From Desulfatitalea sp. (GTDB lineage: Bacteria > Desulfobacterota > Desulfobacteria > Desulfobacterales > Desulfosarcinaceae): DNA of 11,756 bases. Position numbers and translations under genes: made by a program. Shown in pieces: positions 1-7,281 of the stretch. The notes under the pieces were generated by a model. It saw nothing but the letters and a program-made list of their open reading frames with translations, ran no database searches and was not told the origin of the DNA. The stretch's first letter is position 1. Every line of letters starts with the position of its first letter. The DNA lies in NCBI GenBank assembly GCA_013041835.1, contig JABDRH010000149.1, positions 1 through 11,756 of the forward strand. The letters are read 5' to 3'.

Positions 1-193
1 GCCGTAACAGGCGCAAGGTAAAACCAACGGCAACAGCCGCACTGATCAGGATGATAAGATTGGATGCAAAAAAAGTGAGCACGAAACTGAAAGGGTCCTG
101 CAGTTGATACGCCGACAGCAGCACCTGCACACCGAATGCTAAAAAACACAGACTGAGCGTTACAATCAAACCATGTCGCAGGCAATTCAGCAA
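1..193 (-). CDS. Small two-helix membrane protein, 5' part only (runs off the left edge)
   Basis: An open minus-strand frame starts at TTG (191-193) and continues past base 1, giving 64 visible codons. The start is chosen because a good ribosome site (GGAAAGGA, ending about 7 nt upstream) precedes this TTG; an in-frame GTG further up lacks one. The ATG that lies inside the ribosome site is followed by a stop after four codons. The visible protein begins MLNCLRHG and has two hydrophobic stretches, about residues 8-28 and 37-60, separated by a short polar turn (YQLQDP). It therefore looks like an inner-membrane protein with at least two helices. A sigma-70-like promoter lies 60-90 bp upstream. 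I do not recognise the family, and the 3' end is missing, so no function is offered. Confidence 0.55.
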   Translation of the reverse strand, partial: MLNCLRHGLIVTLSLCFLAFGVQVLLSAYQLQDPFSFVLTFFASNLIILISAAVAVGFTLRLLR

Positions 194-254
194 TTTAGCA
201 TCCTTTCCTTCGCACTTCACCGGATTTCAACCGTCAAATTGGGAATATCGGGCG

Positions 255-283
255 AATATCGCTAAATCGATACACTTTGTCAA
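255..283 (-). promoter_or_regulatory. Sigma-70-like promoter for the left-edge membrane protein gene
   Basis: On the minus strand a perfect -35 TTGACA (278-283) is separated by exactly 17 bp from a -10 GATATT (255-260, 4 of 6 consensus). Transcription would start near 248, leaving a leader of about 55 nt before the TTG start at 193. An inverted repeat, TATCG-N6-CGATA (257-272), covers the spacer and part of the -10, and GAATATCG occurs twice in direct orientation (243-250 and 254-261), so a repressor site is possible. Confidence 0.55.
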
Positions 284-356
284 GATGGCATTAAAAAGAG
301 GGGCAAAAGGCAATTCAGACGGGGCCTGGGGGGGGCTGTAAAACAGTGGGGGCGAT

Positions 357-388
357 CTTCCGCCACGCTATGTCGTTGCGTGTGGAAG
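357..388 (-). terminator. Stem-loop after the secreted-protein gene; possible terminator or 3' stabiliser
   Basis: CTTCC (357-361) pairs with GGAAG (384-388) and CACGC (364-368) pairs with GCGTG (378-382) around a 9-nt loop, with a small internal loop between the two stems. It begins 31 nt past the stop codon of the secreted-protein gene on the minus strand. No clear U-tract follows, so intrinsic termination is uncertain. Nothing else in 194-418 looks like a gene. Confidence 0.35.
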
Positions 389-418
389 GTCACCCCCCGT
401 TTGCGGTGAGAAGATGGG

Positions 419-2803
419 CTAATCGAGCAGCGTATTGATGAAACAGCTCATGCCCAACACTTCCTCTGGAAGAGCACTGGTTGATTTCCTGCTATCGGGT
501 TGAAGCTCAGATGTTGTCTGGTTGGTGCTGGCCATTGGTCCCATCAAGTCGACGATGGTGCCATTGGCCACGCCGTCAAGGTCTTCCGGGCCGCCATCGG
601 TCAGCTCCCTGACCACCGAAGTGCCCTTATCCATGGTGGATATCTTCTCGGTGCCATCGATCCATTGTCCATCGGCGTTAAGCACAACCCAAGATGTCTC
701 GGGGGCCACCGGGTCGCTGTAATCAAGTTGAACCGCCACCGTCGCTCCAGGTTCTTCCACCTTGATGCGATAAGCGATCAAGCCCATGGGGTGAAGCGCC
801 TCGAGGTCCGGCGGCATAGCCTCCTCTTGGGAAGGCGCTACGGATTGGACCTCTTCTATCGTAGCCGTATCTTCTTCGGCCCGAATTTCCACCGCAGTAG
901 AATATTGCCCGTCCAGCGTGATCGCGCTTTGAATCCGTGTTGGTTCTTTCGTATCATTGATACCGTCCGCATTTGTATAAGAGAAGTGTTTTGAACCCGT
1001 GGTGAACGTGATGGGACGAGACCATTCGGATGCATTCATCTTTTGATTAAAATAGCGGACCTGGCAGGTATAAGTGGTGAATTTGTCCAACACGAAGATG
1101 GGTACGTTCAGGCGTGTTTTCCAAAAGTAGCGTTTGCCTTGAAAGACCACTTTTTCATTGCTGGGCGATATAATGCGCCATTCCGATGCATAATGTCTAT
1201 TGTCGGTATCCGGCTCGCTGTATGGGGAAGCCTGCAGTTTAGGACGTCGGGGAAGCCCGCTTTCACCGTTGATGGGAGAAAGAATCATGGGGGGGTCCGG
1301 TTGTTGCTGGTTGTGGTCGTCTACGCTTGGATCCGTGCCAGCCTGGTACTCTTGCAGATTGCTCCGACCGTCGCCATCCGGGTCTGCTGCGGCATCGTCG
1401 ACCAACGGATTCAGGCCATGTTGTTTCTCCCACGCGTCATCCATGGCATCACCGTCGTCATCTGTATCTGCATTGTTTCCGATGCCGTCATGGTCCGTGT
1501 CCAGTTGCTCTCCGGAATCATAAGGAAATGCATCCTTGTCATCCGCGAGACCGTCGCTGTCGCTGTCGACGGGTAACTTTGGATTCACTAACACCAAACA
1601 TGTGTCGATGCTCGTCAAGGCGCCGTCATCAATGACGGTCAATTCGAAAATAAGTGTCATGCCGGCGCCGTTCTGGACTTGCGGAGCGATAAAGCTTGTC
1701 AAGGCGTTTTCAGCGGCGATGAGCTGAACGCTGGGTCCGTCGGTCTGAACCCAGGCGTAGGTCAGTTGTCGGCCCTCGGGATCAGAGGAGCCTGATCCAT
1801 CCAGGACGACTTGGGTGCCGGCGACAACAGTCTGATTGTGTCCGGCATCTGCCAGCGGCGCCTGATTGGCGTGTGAAAATTCAGCCTGAATCGTGTGCGG
1901 ATGGGTGACATCGGTGAACTGGTAGTTTGAAACGGTTCCCACTGAAACGCCATCCACCTTGACATCGGTGACATGGTAACCGGTCTTGGCCGTAATACCA
2001 AAGCGCTGATCGCCGCCGTGGGACACGCTGGTGCTGCCGGCCGGTGAGATGCTGCCGTTGGCGCCAGCCGTTGCGGTGATCATATGCTGAGTCAATGCGA
2101 ACGCTGCGCTTATGGTGTGATCGGCGCCGACCTGGGTGAAAGTATGGCTCGTCTTGGCCCCCAGTGAAATCCCGTCCACAATCACATCGGCTATGTGGTA
2201 TCCGGTATCCGGCATAATGGCGAAGGTTGTGCTGTCGCCGTGTGGCACCCCCACGTCGCCGGTGGGCGTAATGGTGCCATTGGGGCCGGCCGATGCAAAG
2301 ACTGAAAATTGCGTGGTGCCCGTATTGCTTGCCAGGTAAAAGTCTACTTCATTGGAGTCTTCACTTTCTTTGTTGCCGCTGAAAGCCCTTACGGCAAAAG
2401 AGTAGTACGTATCTTCAGAAAGATTTTCAACCGTGCAGGAAGTCTCCGTTCCAGTCCACACGGGGTTGTCGAAGTCGTAGTCTTGTCCTTTGATGCGTTG
2501 GAAAAGCATGTAGCTATCTGGGACGGGAAAAGCGGCATCCCACGCAAAAACCGCTTCAGCAGCACCGGCCGGCGCAGCGCCGGCCAGCATGGCGGAAAAC
2601 ACAATCAGGCATGCAAGAAGCACTGTGCAACAACGTGCACTGCGTCCGGTGGCAGATCGATATCGAAGCGTTTCGAAAGCTGTAAAAAAAGTAAATGGAG
2701 CGCTCTTTCGACCCTGGTCGTGTTGTGAATGCTTTCTCTTTGAAATAGACGCCGAAGATAGTGCGGTGCGGTTCGCTTTTCTTTCTCGCGCAGTGGGATG
2801 CAT
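419..2803 (-). CDS. Secreted multidomain surface protein: Fn3-like, two InlB-type repeats, PKD, Ca-binding repeats, choice-of-anchor U
   Basis: A 794-aa protein, probably exported and extracellular. The ATG at 2801-2803 is chosen because AGGAGAG sits 4 nt upstream; an upstream ATG at 2932 lacks such a site. Residues 1-57 are basic and polar, followed by a hydrophobic signal-like segment (about 58-78) and a likely cleavage site near AGA-AEA (81-83). Then follow an Fn3-like region (84-157), two tandem repeats of about 70 residues of divergent InlB B-repeat type (about 167-236 and 240-310, each with ITPxG or ISPAG, a GYH motif and VDG), a PKD/K319-like domain (about 314-408), aspartate-rich thrombospondin type 3-like calcium loops (DSDSDG 413, DTDHDG 435, DTDDDG 446, DPDGDG 474), a second Fn3-like region (503-602) and a choice-of-anchor U-like region (about 625-757, with LTDGGPEDLDGVANGTIVD). 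The tail ends in SCFINTLLD with no sortase, PEP-CTERM or transmembrane anchor. A sigma-54-like promoter lies upstream. Adhesion or matrix function is inferred only from domain types. Confidence 0.88.
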   Translation of the reverse strand: MHPTARERKANRTALSSASISKRKHSQHDQGRKSAPFTFFTAFETLRYRSATGRSARCCTVLLACLIVFSAMLAGAAPAGAAEAVFAWDAAFPVPDSYMLFQRIKGQDYDFDNPVWTGTETSCTVENLSEDTYYSFAVRAFSGNKESEDSNEVDFYLASNTGTTQFSVFASAGPNGTITPTGDVGVPHGDSTTFAIMPDTGYHIADVIVDGISLGAKTSHTFTQVGADHTISAAFALTQHMITATAGANGSISPAGSTSVSHGGDQRFGITAKTGYHVTDVKVDGVSVGTVSNYQFTDVTHPHTIQAEFSHANQAPLADAGHNQTVVAGTQVVLDGSGSSDPEGRQLTYAWVQTDGPSVQLIAAENALTSFIAPQVQNGAGMTLIFELTVIDDGALTSIDTCLVLVNPKLPVDSDSDGLADDKDAFPYDSGEQLDTDHDGIGNNADTDDDGDAMDDAWEKQHGLNPLVDDAAADPDGDGRSNLQEYQAGTDPSVDDHNQQQPDPPMILSPINGESGLPRRPKLQASPYSEPDTDNRHYASEWRIISPSNEKVVFQGKRYFWKTRLNVPIFVLDKFTTYTCQVRYFNQKMNASEWSRPITFTTGSKHFSYTNADGINDTKEPTRIQSAITLDGQYSTAVEIRAEEDTATIEEVQSVAPSQEEAMPPDLEALHPMGLIAYRIKVEEPGATVAVQLDYSDPVAPETSWVVLNADGQWIDGTEKISTMDKGTSVVRELTDGGPEDLDGVANGTIVDLMGPMASTNQTTSELQPDSRKSTSALPEEVLGMSCFINTLLD

Positions 2804-3028
2804 AAATCTCTCCTTCTTCCAAGAGAGTGTTGACAATTTGCATGGGCGGGCATGAACTGGAAGTACCCATCCAGCAATGAGCAACTCAGCACAGCGGCTT
2901 GTTCCCCTTGGGTGATGTTTTCGACCCCCCACAGTATATTGCTTAATAACGCGGGGGACGCTTTCTGATCCTGATCGAGACGCCCTTTAAGTTGGCATAA
3001 CAATCGGGCATGCGCAGCCAAATATACA

Positions 3029-3044
3029 AGCAATATGCTTGCCA
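3029..3044 (-). promoter_or_regulatory. Sigma-54 (RpoN) promoter for the secreted-protein gene
   Basis: Read on the minus strand the site is TGGCAAGCATATTGCT. It fits the sigma-54 consensus TGGCAC-R-N4-TTGCW with the GG and GC elements at the exact required spacing and one mismatch (A for C at the sixth base). Transcription would start near 3018. It faces the secreted-protein gene with no other gene between. Known sigma-54 promoters need an enhancer-binding ATPase acting from upstream, and repeat elements suitable as binding sites lie 60-190 bp upstream. Confidence 0.6.
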
Positions 3045-3167
3045 ACTTTGAAGATGCGTCGGCGGAAACAACCCGCCACCATTTAAGTTGCTGTATTTTT
3101 ATTGAATCCTAATATGAAGCCGATGGGTTTGGCGCCGTATTTGATTCATTTTAAGTTGCCATCTTCC

Positions 3168-3202
3168 TGACGAAGAGACAAAAGGGTTTCGTCCCTTCGT
3201 CA
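3168..3202. repeat. Long palindrome upstream of the sigma-54 promoter; candidate activator site
   Basis: TGACGAAG (3168-3175) is matched by its exact reverse complement CTTCGTCA (3195-3202). After one mismatch the arms continue with GAC/GTC, and the centre carries AAA-GGG-TTT. It lies about 150-185 bp upstream of the predicted sigma-54 start, a usual distance for an enhancer-binding protein. No U-tract follows on either strand, so a terminator for the EAL-HDOD gene is less likely. Confidence 0.4.
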
Positions 3203-3315
3203 TTGCCATTTCCTATTTCAGCCATTGCTATTAACGGTTCCGGCGGTGTGAAGATATGGTAATCGCCAGTGCAACCTGCGTAACCATTCGGATGACCGAT
3301 GATATAACGAGGCCC

Positions 3316-4599
3316 TCACGATTCAGTCCGATTTTCCGCAGGGTTGTGCAAACCGACCATTTCCTCGGCCCAATCCAACGCTTTTTGAAATGCCTCTCGA
3401 ACGACGGCCTCATCCATGTTGAGTTGATCCACCATCTGCCGTGCCCTGACCCAGTCGCCTTCTTCAATCGCCTGCGCCAGATCGAGTAAAGGAACATATT
3501 CGTTGTTGGATTCCCGACATAACGCGCTTTTGAGTTTCTGGTCCAGCGGCAGATAGCCGGTAATTTCCTGCATGGGGGCCCCCAGCATCACGTCCAACAG
3601 TGAAAAGATGCCCAGCATGTGCAAGCTTTCCGGATCAAAGCCCCAGTAGTCGTATGCCTCCGCAATCTTTTCCATGAATTTGCCGCGTTGGGAAGCCAAA
3701 ACCATCAACTCCGGGGCGTCCGGGCCTCGGTTGACATCGTTGAGCAGCACCACCCGCAGCCAATTCTTCATTTTGCGCCAACCCAACAGGGAAATCGCCT
3801 GATGGATGGATTGAATTTTCTGCCGCAGACCGAAGGCTGCCGAATTCAGATAGGCCAGCAAACGAAAGCTCAAGGCAGGGTCTGACTGGATGGTTTCAGC
3901 CAACTGTTCAAAATCCACCTCTGCCTTCTCAATGGTTTTCATCAGCTTAAAACGGGCGACTTCATTCGAAGAAAGGGTGCGCACCGTGATGGCGTCCGGT
4001 CGTTTGAAAAACGGGCCGTGAAACAGATCGAAACCAAGATCGCTGCATACCGCAAAACGCGCGGTGTCTTCGACATGCATGCAAAGCATGGTGCCGCCAT
4101 GCGACCGTGCGTCATCCAACGTCGCAGCGAGTCGATCCCTGGATTTTTGCCGCACATCGACGCTGATGATGTCTGCAAGACGGTACAGCGGCGTGCAATC
4201 GGGCTGGTTGGTGAATCCGGTCAAGGCGACAAGGTAGCCGTCCTTTTTGAGCTGCTGGAGGGTTTCCGAGGCGTCCGGCCTTTGAAAAATCGCTTCGGTG
4301 ATCTGTACCGCGCTGAGCTGGGGCGGCAGGGCATATGGCAGATGATCCAGAATATTCTTTTCACTGAAGTCGATGAGCACGCGTTGGTTCCGGTCCAGAA
4401 TCTGTTGCAGCCCGATGTAAGCGCTGGAAGCCAATTGGACGGCCAAATCGGCTGGGGGTTCCGGCGTAGATGTCCAGCTCAACTGACGCCCGACACAGGC
4501 CAGGGCGTATCCCCACAGTCTGCGGTTCCCATCGAATATGGGCTGCCTGGCGATAGAGACGGTGTGGGGTTCGCTCCGACTCGCGTTTTTTTCCCTCAT
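3316..4599 (-). CDS. EAL-HDOD domain signalling protein with degenerate EAL domain
   Basis: A 427-aa cytoplasmic protein with an N-terminal EAL-family domain (about 13-202) and a C-terminal HDOD domain (about 208-410), the architecture of the YuxH-like EAL-HDOD family. The EAL signature position reads GYALACVG (30-37), so the metal-binding glutamate is alanine, and the usual DDFG region reads LTGFT (126-130). Cyclic-di-GMP hydrolysis is therefore unlikely, and a binding or scaffold role is inferred. The GFDLFHGPFFKRP segment (189-201) is the usual end of this EAL type. The start at 4597-4599 is preferred because GGAGGTAAGG lies 6-15 nt upstream; an ATG at 4617 would itself overlap that ribosome site. 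The gene begins 19 bases after the glgP stop, which suggests co-transcription. HDOD proteins are generally regulatory, but their targets are poorly defined. Confidence 0.88.
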   Translation of the reverse strand: MREKNASRSEPHTVSIARQPIFDGNRRLWGYALACVGRQLSWTSTPEPPADLAVQLASSAYIGLQQILDRNQRVLIDFSEKNILDHLPYALPPQLSAVQITEAIFQRPDASETLQQLKKDGYLVALTGFTNQPDCTPLYRLADIISVDVRQKSRDRLAATLDDARSHGGTMLCMHVEDTARFAVCSDLGFDLFHGPFFKRPDAITVRTLSSNEVARFKLMKTIEKAEVDFEQLAETIQSDPALSFRLLAYLNSAAFGLRQKIQSIHQAISLLGWRKMKNWLRVVLLNDVNRGPDAPELMVLASQRGKFMEKIAEAYDYWGFDPESLHMLGIFSLLDVMLGAPMQEITGYLPLDQKLKSALCRESNNEYVPLLDLAQAIEEGDWVRARQMVDQLNMDEAVVREAFQKALDWAEEMVGLHNPAENRTES

Positions 4600-4605
4600 G
4601 GTTTG

Positions 4606-4615
4606 CCTTACCTCC
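4606..4615 (-). promoter_or_regulatory. Ribosome binding site deciding the EAL-HDOD start
   Basis: On the minus strand GGAGGTAAGG stands 6 nt before the ATG at 4599. The alternative ATG at 4617 overlaps this element and has no purine-rich site before it, so the protein probably begins MREKN. Confidence 0.6.
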
Positions 4616-4618
4616 ATT

Positions 4619-7096
4619 TTACGTCAGCGGCAACGGTTGAACATGCCAGATGTGATCAGCATACTCCATGATGGACCGGTCGCTGGAGAATTTGCCCATG
4701 CGGGCGGTGTTGAGTATCGATTTTCGAGCCCATTGGGCCGGGTCGGCAAACAATCGGCTGACTTTCTCCTGGGTATCGATATAGGCACGGTAGTCGGCCA
4801 TCAACATATAGTAGTCACTCTGGTGCAGGCTGTCGGTGATGGACTTGAACAACTCCGGCTCCTGGGGCGAAAACCGGCCCGAGGTGAGCATGTCCATCAC
4901 TTGTTTGAGTTCATCATCGCTTTGATAATAGCGTCCGGGGTCATGGCCTGACCGGCGCCTGGCCAGCACTTCTTCGGATGTCAGGCCGAAGATGAAAATG
5001 TTATCCGCCCCAACGCACTCCATGATTTCGATATTGGCGCCGTCCAGTGTACCGATGGTCAGTGCGCCGTTGAGGGACATTTTCATGTTGCCTGTGCCCG
5101 AAGCCTCCATGCCGGCGGTGGAGATTTGTTCGGACAGATCCGCCGCGGGGATGATTTTCTCCGCCTGAGAAACGCAGTAGTTGGGCAGAAAGAGCACCCG
5201 CAACCGGCCGCGCACCTGGGCATCGCTATTGATCACATTGGCCACGGCGTTGATCAGTTTGATGATCATCTTGGCCTGGTGATAGGCTGGAGCCGCTTTT
5301 CCGGCAAAAATGATGGTGCGCGGAACGACATCGACCTCCGGTTGCGCTTTGATGCGATTGTACAGCGTGATGACATGCATGGCATTGAGCATCTGCCGTT
5401 TGTACTCATGCATGCGTTTGACCTGGACATCAAACAGGGTGTCCGGATTGACCCCCAGGCCGATTTTACGCAGTATGTAGCGTGCCAGCCGTGATTTGTT
5501 TTCCCGTTTTACGTTCGTCCACTGCGCTGTGAACTGGGCGTCTTGCGCCAGGGGCGCCAGTTTCTCAAGTTGGGCCAGGTCGCAGATCCAATCCGCACCA
5601 ATGGCCGAAGAGATCAGATCGGCCAGGGCGGGGTTGGCCTGCTGCAGCCAGCGCCGAGGCGTGATGCCGTTGGTCACATTGCGGATACGGTTGGGGAAAA
5701 GCTGATGAAAATCGTTGAACAGCCGTTCTTGCAGGATGCGGCTGTGCAGCGCCGCCACACCGTTGACCGAGTGACTGCCCACAATGGCCAGGTTTGCCAT
5801 GCGCACGTGCTTGACCGCCCCTTCGGCCAGCAGGGAAACCCGTGATACGAAGCGGTCGTCACCGGGGCGTTGCCGGCGCACGCCTTCGAGGAAACGATGA
5901 TTGATTTCATAGATGATCTGCATATGCCGTGGCAACAGGCGACCGATCAGATCCACGGGCCAGGACTCCAGGGCTTCGGGCAACACGGTATGGTTGGTGT
6001 AAGCGAAAGTTTGTTCGCAGATGGTCCAGGCCTCATCCCAGCCCAATCCCTCATCGTCCATGAGGATGCGCATGAGTTCGGGAATGGCAATGGCCGGATG
6101 GGTGTCATTGAGCTGGATGGCTACGAAATTAGGCAAATCGGTGAAGGATCGGCTCAGTTTTTTGTAACGACGAATGATGTCGGCCATGGTGGCGGCCACG
6201 AAAAAGTACTGCTGCTTGAGGCGAAGCTCTTTGCCCGAGCGAAGTTCGTCGCTCGGGTATAGCACCTTGGAAATATTTTCGCTGAGGACCTTGGACTGCA
6301 CCGCACCGATATAATCGCCCTGGTTGAAATGTTCGAGATTGAATTCCCGGCTTGACTGGGCGGCCCACAGTCGCATGTTGGTCACATAGCTGTCACCGTA
6401 GCCGGGCACGAGGATGTCGCACGCCATGGCCAAGACCACCTCGCAATCCACCCAGCGGTAGCGCTGACGCCCCTCTTCGTCGCGATAGGTTTCGGTGCGG
6501 CCGAAGAATCGAACCGGCTGCAGGTGATTGCGTCGCAAAATCTCCCAGGGCGTGCCGCGTCGGCGCCAGTTGTCAGCCTGCTCGCGTTGGTATCCGTTCT
6601 CAATCATTTGGTGAAAAATGCCGAAGTCATAGCTGATGCCGTAGCCATAGCCGGGCAGGTCAAGGCAGGCAATGGAGTCCATGTAGCAGGAGGCCAAACG
6701 CCCCAAGCCGCCATTGCCCAGGCCGGCGTCCCACTCCTGCTCTTCCAGCTCGTCCAGATCGAAACCCATTTCCTTCAGCGTTTGACGCGCTTCATCCTCC
6801 ATGCGCAGACTGATCAGGTAATTTTTCAAAAAGCGCCCCGGCAGAAACTCCAAAGAGAGGAAGTAGACCCGCTTGGCCAAGGTGTCGTACAAGGCGCGCT
6901 GGGACTTGATCCAATGTTCGATGAGCCGGTCACGCACACTATGGGCCAGCCCCATAAACATGCTATATTTGTCCGGCTTGTCCGGATCATTTCCCAATGT
7001 GTAGCAGATATGGTGCAAAATTGCCGATTTTAGCGACTGGCCGGATATGGCGTCCGGATGGTTCATGTTTTCCGCTTTGAGGACTGGCATGGACAT
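4619..7096 (-). CDS. glgP: Glycogen/maltodextrin phosphorylase
   Basis: An 825-aa enzyme, about the length of bacterial glycogen or maltodextrin phosphorylases (family GT35). It cleaves alpha-1,4-glucan ends with phosphate to release glucose-1-phosphate in the cytoplasm. The glycine-rich segment DAGLGNGGLGRLA (123-135), the active-site stretch QLNDTHPAIAIPE (328-340), the segment DVQVKRMHEYKRQ (556-568) and the pyridoxal-phosphate site EASGTGNMKMSLNGALTIG (664-682) are all present; the cofactor lysine is K672. No eukaryotic regulatory N-terminal extension is seen. The start has AAGGAGA 4 nt upstream. It is the first gene of a probable pair with the EAL-HDOD gene and is divergent from mnmG. 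The family is certain; a preference for glycogen over maltodextrin cannot be read from sequence alone. Confidence 0.96.
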   Translation of the reverse strand: MSMPVLKAENMNHPDAISGQSLKSAILHHICYTLGNDPDKPDKYSMFMGLAHSVRDRLIEHWIKSQRALYDTLAKRVYFLSLEFLPGRFLKNYLISLRMEDEARQTLKEMGFDLDELEEQEWDAGLGNGGLGRLASCYMDSIACLDLPGYGYGISYDFGIFHQMIENGYQREQADNWRRRGTPWEILRRNHLQPVRFFGRTETYRDEEGRQRYRWVDCEVVLAMACDILVPGYGDSYVTNMRLWAAQSSREFNLEHFNQGDYIGAVQSKVLSENISKVLYPSDELRSGKELRLKQQYFFVAATMADIIRRYKKLSRSFTDLPNFVAIQLNDTHPAIAIPELMRILMDDEGLGWDEAWTICEQTFAYTNHTVLPEALESWPVDLIGRLLPRHMQIIYEINHRFLEGVRRQRPGDDRFVSRVSLLAEGAVKHVRMANLAIVGSHSVNGVAALHSRILQERLFNDFHQLFPNRIRNVTNGITPRRWLQQANPALADLISSAIGADWICDLAQLEKLAPLAQDAQFTAQWTNVKRENKSRLARYILRKIGLGVNPDTLFDVQVKRMHEYKRQMLNAMHVITLYNRIKAQPEVDVVPRTIIFAGKAAPAYHQAKMIIKLINAVANVINSDAQVRGRLRVLFLPNYCVSQAEKIIPAADLSEQISTAGMEASGTGNMKMSLNGALTIGTLDGANIEIMECVGADNIFIFGLTSEEVLARRRSGHDPGRYYQSDDELKQVMDMLTSGRFSPQEPELFKSITDSLHQSDYYMLMADYRAYIDTQEKVSRLFADPAQWARKSILNTARMGKFSSDRSIMEYADHIWHVQPLPLT

Positions 7097-7179
7097 AAGG
7101 TCTCCTTTTTTGTTTTTGAGACAATAGTGGTCAGCTTCAACAGCGGGCCTTGAGATCGATTCCGGACTGTGTTGATGTG

Positions 7180-7208
7180 AGATTAGCCAAAGTCGCTCAC
7201 GGGATCAA
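7180..7208 (-). promoter_or_regulatory. Possible sigma-70 promoter for glgP
   Basis: On the minus strand TTGATC (7203-7208) and TAATCT (7180-7185) are spaced by 17 bp. Each box is only a partial match (4 and 3 of 6). It would give a leader of about 75 nt to the glgP start. It is the best candidate I found in the 240-bp divergent region, but weak. Confidence 0.3.
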
Positions 7209-7252
7209 CCTTTAATCCTGACATAGGGATCGATGTTACGATTTGCCGATGG

Positions 7253-7281
7253 TCGACATTTCATCCTTTCATCTGTATAGA
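7253..7281 (+). promoter_or_regulatory. Sigma-70-like promoter for mnmG
   Basis: TCGACA (7253-7258, 5 of 6) is followed after 17 bp by TATAGA (7276-7281, 4 of 6). The predicted start near 7288 falls within three phased AGGGGT repeats, and the mnmG ATG is about 50 nt further on. Confidence 0.45.

Larger units (their letters stand above)
2804..3315. other. 512-bp non-coding regulatory region between EAL-HDOD gene and secreted-protein gene
   Basis: No convincing gene lies here. Frames crossing it lack good starts and are extensions or shadows of the downstream gene. Seen in it are a sigma-54-like promoter (3029-3044), three copies of TTTAAGTTG (2986-2994, 3082-3090, 3150-3158), a long palindrome (3168-3202) and a 9-bp inverted repeat (2989-2997 with 3040-3048). 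From the predicted start near 3018 to the ATG is an untranslated leader of about 215 nt that contains G-rich and C-rich runs but no riboswitch class that I could recognise. No U-tract terminator for the EAL-HDOD gene was seen. Confidence 0.6.

Noticed and set aside
500..1576. Long plus-strand frames opposite the secreted-protein gene
   Set aside because: They lack ribosome sites and recognisable domains, while the minus-strand frame has clear domains throughout.
2804..3018. Cyclic-di-GMP (GEMM) riboswitch in the leader of the secreted-protein gene
   Set aside because: The leader has the right length and G/C-rich runs, but the conserved GCAAACC, CGCAAAGCC and GGGTAGC-type core segments are absent.
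2605..3045. 146-aa minus-strand frame crossing the leader
   Set aside because: It begins at a TTG inside the sigma-54 promoter without a ribosome site, and its second half is a shadow of the secreted-protein gene.
3254..3290. Hairpin ATGGTAATCGC with GCGTAACCAT as terminator of the EAL-HDOD gene
   Set aside because: Pairing needs bulges and no U-tract follows on the minus strand.
4018..4671. 217-aa plus-strand frame opposite the EAL-HDOD gene
   Set aside because: It is an antisense shadow in a GC-rich coding region; the minus strand encodes clear EAL-family and HDOD domains.
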